From: Alectoria sarmentosa
Taxonomy: Eukaryota; Ascomycota; Lecanoromycetes; Lecanorales; Parmeliaceae
Direction: 5' to 3'
DNA length: 64,000 nucleotides
NCBI GenBank assembly: GCA_009733775.1
Contig: WOGZ01000063.1
Coordinates: 1 to 64,000, forward strand
In this document: piece by piece, positions 61,701 to 64,000 of the stretch
How positions within the stretch are numbered: the stretch's first letter is position 1
Layout of the letters: every line of letters starts with the position of its first letter
The notes under the pieces: model-generated
Database searches by the model: none
Seen by the model: the letters and a program-made list of their open reading frames with translations, nothing else
What the model was told of the DNA's origin: nothing
Position numbers and translations under genes: made by a program

Positions 61701-62080
61701 ATGGGCTATGTGAGTTAACTATTAAGGTTTCTACGTTAACCCAAACCTCACTAAACCCTTACTTTTGGCCGACGGTTTAAGCGAGACCGTCGGTCTCTGA
61801 CAAGAAGTCTTTTGCCGATGCACGATATAACACTTAGGTGGCAGAGAATCTGTTGTCAGTGAAGACTACTTTACCACCTTCTCATTTTACCATTTTACCA
61901 CTTTACCACTTTACCACTTTCGTCGTCTTCACCATTGAAGTCTTGAGAGCAAACAAATATTTGCTGCCCTCCTGCCTTCTCACGTCCGCCGGGCGTTCCT
62001 TCTCGAACTGTGTCCCCACCCATTTGTCGGCCTTCCTGAATGCAGTCAAATCCAGTCAGAATTCAGCAGCGACATTGAGG
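61701..62080. other. Upstream region of the TatD/Scn1-like gene
   Basis: 380 bp of mixed composition between the AT-rich block and the gene start. It includes a strong inverted repeat (61769-61797) and a TTTACCAC tandem stretch (61871-61920). The gene's frame is open upstream to about 61838 but contains no earlier ATG. Confidence 0.5.
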
Positions 62081-63277
62081 ATGGGGGACCAGAAGCAAGA
62101 AGCCTCCGAAACGAAGCAATTTCCCTGGCACTTGGGAGCCTTTGATGCACACTGTCATCCTACCGATACTGTCCCTTCACTCGACAGTGTGGCCGGCATG
62201 AAGACTCGAGCATTGACTATCATGGCTACCAGAGGCCAAGACCAAAGATTAGTAGCGGATTTTGCTGACAAGCTGGGAATCACCAAGGACACAGTTCCAG
62301 CCCTGGAGTCTACAGGTAGTAGTGAGAAATCAAGGGGTTACATTGTTCCTGCATTTGGTTGGCATCCATGGTTTTCTCATCAAATCTTCGTCGGTACGAA
62401 AGACAAAATGCCTAGTAAATTCAATCACTACCGAATGGCCATCTCGCCCTCACCAGAAGATGATGACTTTATTGCTTCGCTCCCAGATCCTCGACCACTG
62501 TCCGATCTACTTGATCAGACTCGCCATTATCTTGAAAGGTATCCGCACGCGATTGTGGGTGAAATCGGACTCGATCGTGCCTTCCGTATCCCTAGAAACG
62601 AGATGGTAGACAACGGATATGAGAGGGATCCAGCTTTGACGCCAGGTGGAAGAGAGGGTCGACGACTGTCACCTTACCGCGTTGATATGCGGCATCAACA
62701 GAATATCCTGAAGGCGCAACTCAATCTTGCGGGAGAAATGCAAAGAGCCGTTTCTGTCCATGGTGTAGCTGCCCATGGAGTTGTCTTCGAAACATTGGAA
62801 GAGACCTGGCGTGGCCATGAGAGACGACCTACAAGCAAGCGCGAGAGGAAACAGAGAGAAAGAGTTGATGTAGCACACCAAGAGGAAGAAAAGTTTGAAG
62901 CAGATGAACAGAGCTCAAAACCAGGTGACCCTAAGCGTTTTCCTCCTCGAATATGTCTTCATTCATACTCTGGTCCCGCAGATACTCTGAGGCAGTATCT
63001 TCACCCATCAGTTCCTGCAATTATGTTCTTTTCCTTTTCTCGTCTCGTCAATTTTTCCTCTCCCTCAAATAAGGCGATTGCTGCCATTCAAGCAGTGCCT
63101 GATGACAAGATACTCGCCGAAAGTGATATGCATGCTGCTGGAGAGAAGATGGATGACTTGTTAGAGGACATTGTCCGAAAGATTTGTCAAATTAAGGGTT
63201 GGACGTTGGAGGAAGGGTTGAAGCAATTACGGTCGAACTGGTTGCACTACGTATTCGGACAAACAAGGCAAAGATGA
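62081..63277 (+). CDS. TatD-family metal-dependent hydrolase (Scn1/Cut9-interacting protein-like)
   Basis: A single exon of 398 residues from the first ATG in frame. The metal-binding H-x-H is in GAFDAHCHPTDTV (residues 20-32). Other family positions are present: VPAFGWHPWF, the Glu in HAIVGEIGLDRAFR, QMQRAVSVH-type His in AGEMQRAVSVHGV, LHSYSG, and the Asp in ILAESDMHAAG. A charged insertion of about 50 residues (ERRPTSKRERKQRERVDV onward) separates two core strands, as seen in fungal Scn1-like proteins. TatD proteins are nucleases or phosphoesterases in other organisms; the fungal Scn1 branch was found by interaction with the APC/C subunit Cut9. Enzyme activity here is inference. Confidence 0.85.
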   Translation: MGDQKQEASETKQFPWHLGAFDAHCHPTDTVPSLDSVAGMKTRALTIMATRGQDQRLVADFADKLGITKDTVPALESTGSSEKSRGYIVPAFGWHPWFSHQIFVGTKDKMPSKFNHYRMAISPSPEDDDFIASLPDPRPLSDLLDQTRHYLERYPHAIVGEIGLDRAFRIPRNEMVDNGYERDPALTPGGREGRRLSPYRVDMRHQQNILKAQLNLAGEMQRAVSVHGVAAHGVVFETLEETWRGHERRPTSKRERKQRERVDVAHQEEEKFEADEQSSKPGDPKRFPPRICLHSYSGPADTLRQYLHPSVPAIMFFSFSRLVNFSSPSNKAIAAIQAVPDDKILAESDMHAAGEKMDDLLEDIVRKICQIKGWTLEEGLKQLRSNWLHYVFGQTRQR

Positions 63278-64000
63278 TGGCGCCGGATGAGCTAAGATCG
63301 TTCAAAAGATGACACCGGCTTGAAACGTGTTTTTTTCAGGAACATCTCTCTCAATGTTCCATAGCAACTTGGAATGTCCCTATGAATGTATCAAGAGTAC
63401 TGTGACTTTGAGATCTTGAGTGCTCTACCGACCCCGGAGCAGGCAATGCTAGATTGCTCTGGCAATCAAACGACGTTAGCGAAAAGGTTTCGAGGCCTTT
63501 TCTCAAGAGCAGAAATTTTGGATTTGGATTAGAACATGGAGGAAGGGCGGAGGGAAGAGCTGCTGCTGCAAGTCGCGGAGCTCAAGACGACAAGTGGTAC
63601 TTTCAACCGATTCGGGAAATGTCAAATTCACGGTGCGAAGGCCCCCAGCACTACCAGTGCATTGACCAACCATCAACGCCGACTCTTATTCAGAGAACAG
63701 CACTTTTCTACGCGCCGCTGAGGACATAGCGCCGAATGCGGAGGGAAACTATCATCTGCAGCACTCTGTTTGTCAAGTGCCGCTTCTTTCAGAGGTGAAT
63801 AATGTAACTATTCGTCTCGGTACCTATGTCTCGAAGCTCATGTCTGTAGAGACGACAGCATCGCTTGTTATGCTTCGATCCCCGTCTTGGCGACGAAGGC
63901 CTCCACTCGCCTGAACAGCCATGCCAAGGGGATTCTGGAAACCGATTGACAGATAACGTTTGGCAGACTCTTCCTAAAGTCTCCATTTACACCAGTGTAT
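63278..64000. other. Window edge with uninterpreted reading frames
   Basis: A plus-strand frame from ATG 63536 to 63721 encodes a 61-residue peptide starting MEEGRREELLLQVAELKTTS. In another phase, 63728-63913 reads AEDIAPNAEGNYHLQHSVCQ and continues with a protein-like composition. They could be exons of one gene, perhaps disrupted or running past the window, but no phase-correct junction was found and I do not recognise the product. Confidence 0.25.

Noticed and set aside
61838..62080. 81-codon N-terminal extension of the TatD/Scn1-like protein
   Set aside because: The frame is open but starts with GTG and has no ATG before 62081; the segment is repeat-derived (TTTACCAC units).

Overview
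The window is nuclear DNA of a filamentous ascomycete (Pezizomycotina). The evidence is dense intron-bearing genes with short introns (mostly 45-65 nt, GTRNGY donors, CTRAY-like branch points, YAG acceptors), fungal-specific families (Zn2Cys6 regulator, Tok1-type K+ channel, Rrn5, Irc3, Bst1, Lsb6), and blocks of extreme AT content that keep CpG but look poor in CpA/TpG, as expected after repeat-induced point mutation (RIP). I cannot name the class or genus.

Layout. 1-1699: AT-rich, RIP-like block. 1700-8267: ribosomal-L1-domain nucleolar protein, palmitoyl-protein thioesterase, CTD-kinase cyclin subunit and CDP-diacylglycerol synthase. 8798-11434: a RIP-degraded 2.6-kb DNA transposon with 104-bp inverted termini and an 8-bp target duplication, inserted in a short dispersed repeat whose second copy lies at about 4330-4409. 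11751-50689: a compact run of housekeeping genes: ATRIP/Rad26, Med21, cytosolic phospholipase A2, Exo70, a Rad5/HLTF-like SNF2-RING protein, Lsb6 PI4-kinase, Spc24, Fis1, a RING-H2 E3, Bst1, Irc3, Rrn5, a Swi3/Rsc8 subunit and ETF-alpha. 51403-57129: a 13-exon Zn2Cys6 transcription factor convergent with a Tok1-like two-pore K+ channel. About 57470-61700: a second gene-free AT-rich block. 62081-63277: a TatD/Scn1-like metal-dependent hydrolase, then an uninterpreted edge.

The genes do not form a cluster or pathway; they are core functions in mixed orientation. Several promoters are shared by divergent pairs (PPT1/CTK2, PLA2/EXO70, SPC24/FIS1, IRC3/RRN5, SWI3-family/ETFA). I spliced most genes by hand; every model below keeps frame through all junctions, but none is backed by transcripts.

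Nothing here looks like a new multi-gene system. The points most worth checking are the transposon-in-repeat structure, very small exons that carry essential residues (a 14-nt exon supplying the Irc3 Walker A lysine, 15- and 20-nt exons in the Zn2Cys6 cluster, 16- and 19-nt exons at the Fis1 start), and a long upstream reading frame that overlaps the start of the Swi3/Rsc8-type gene.
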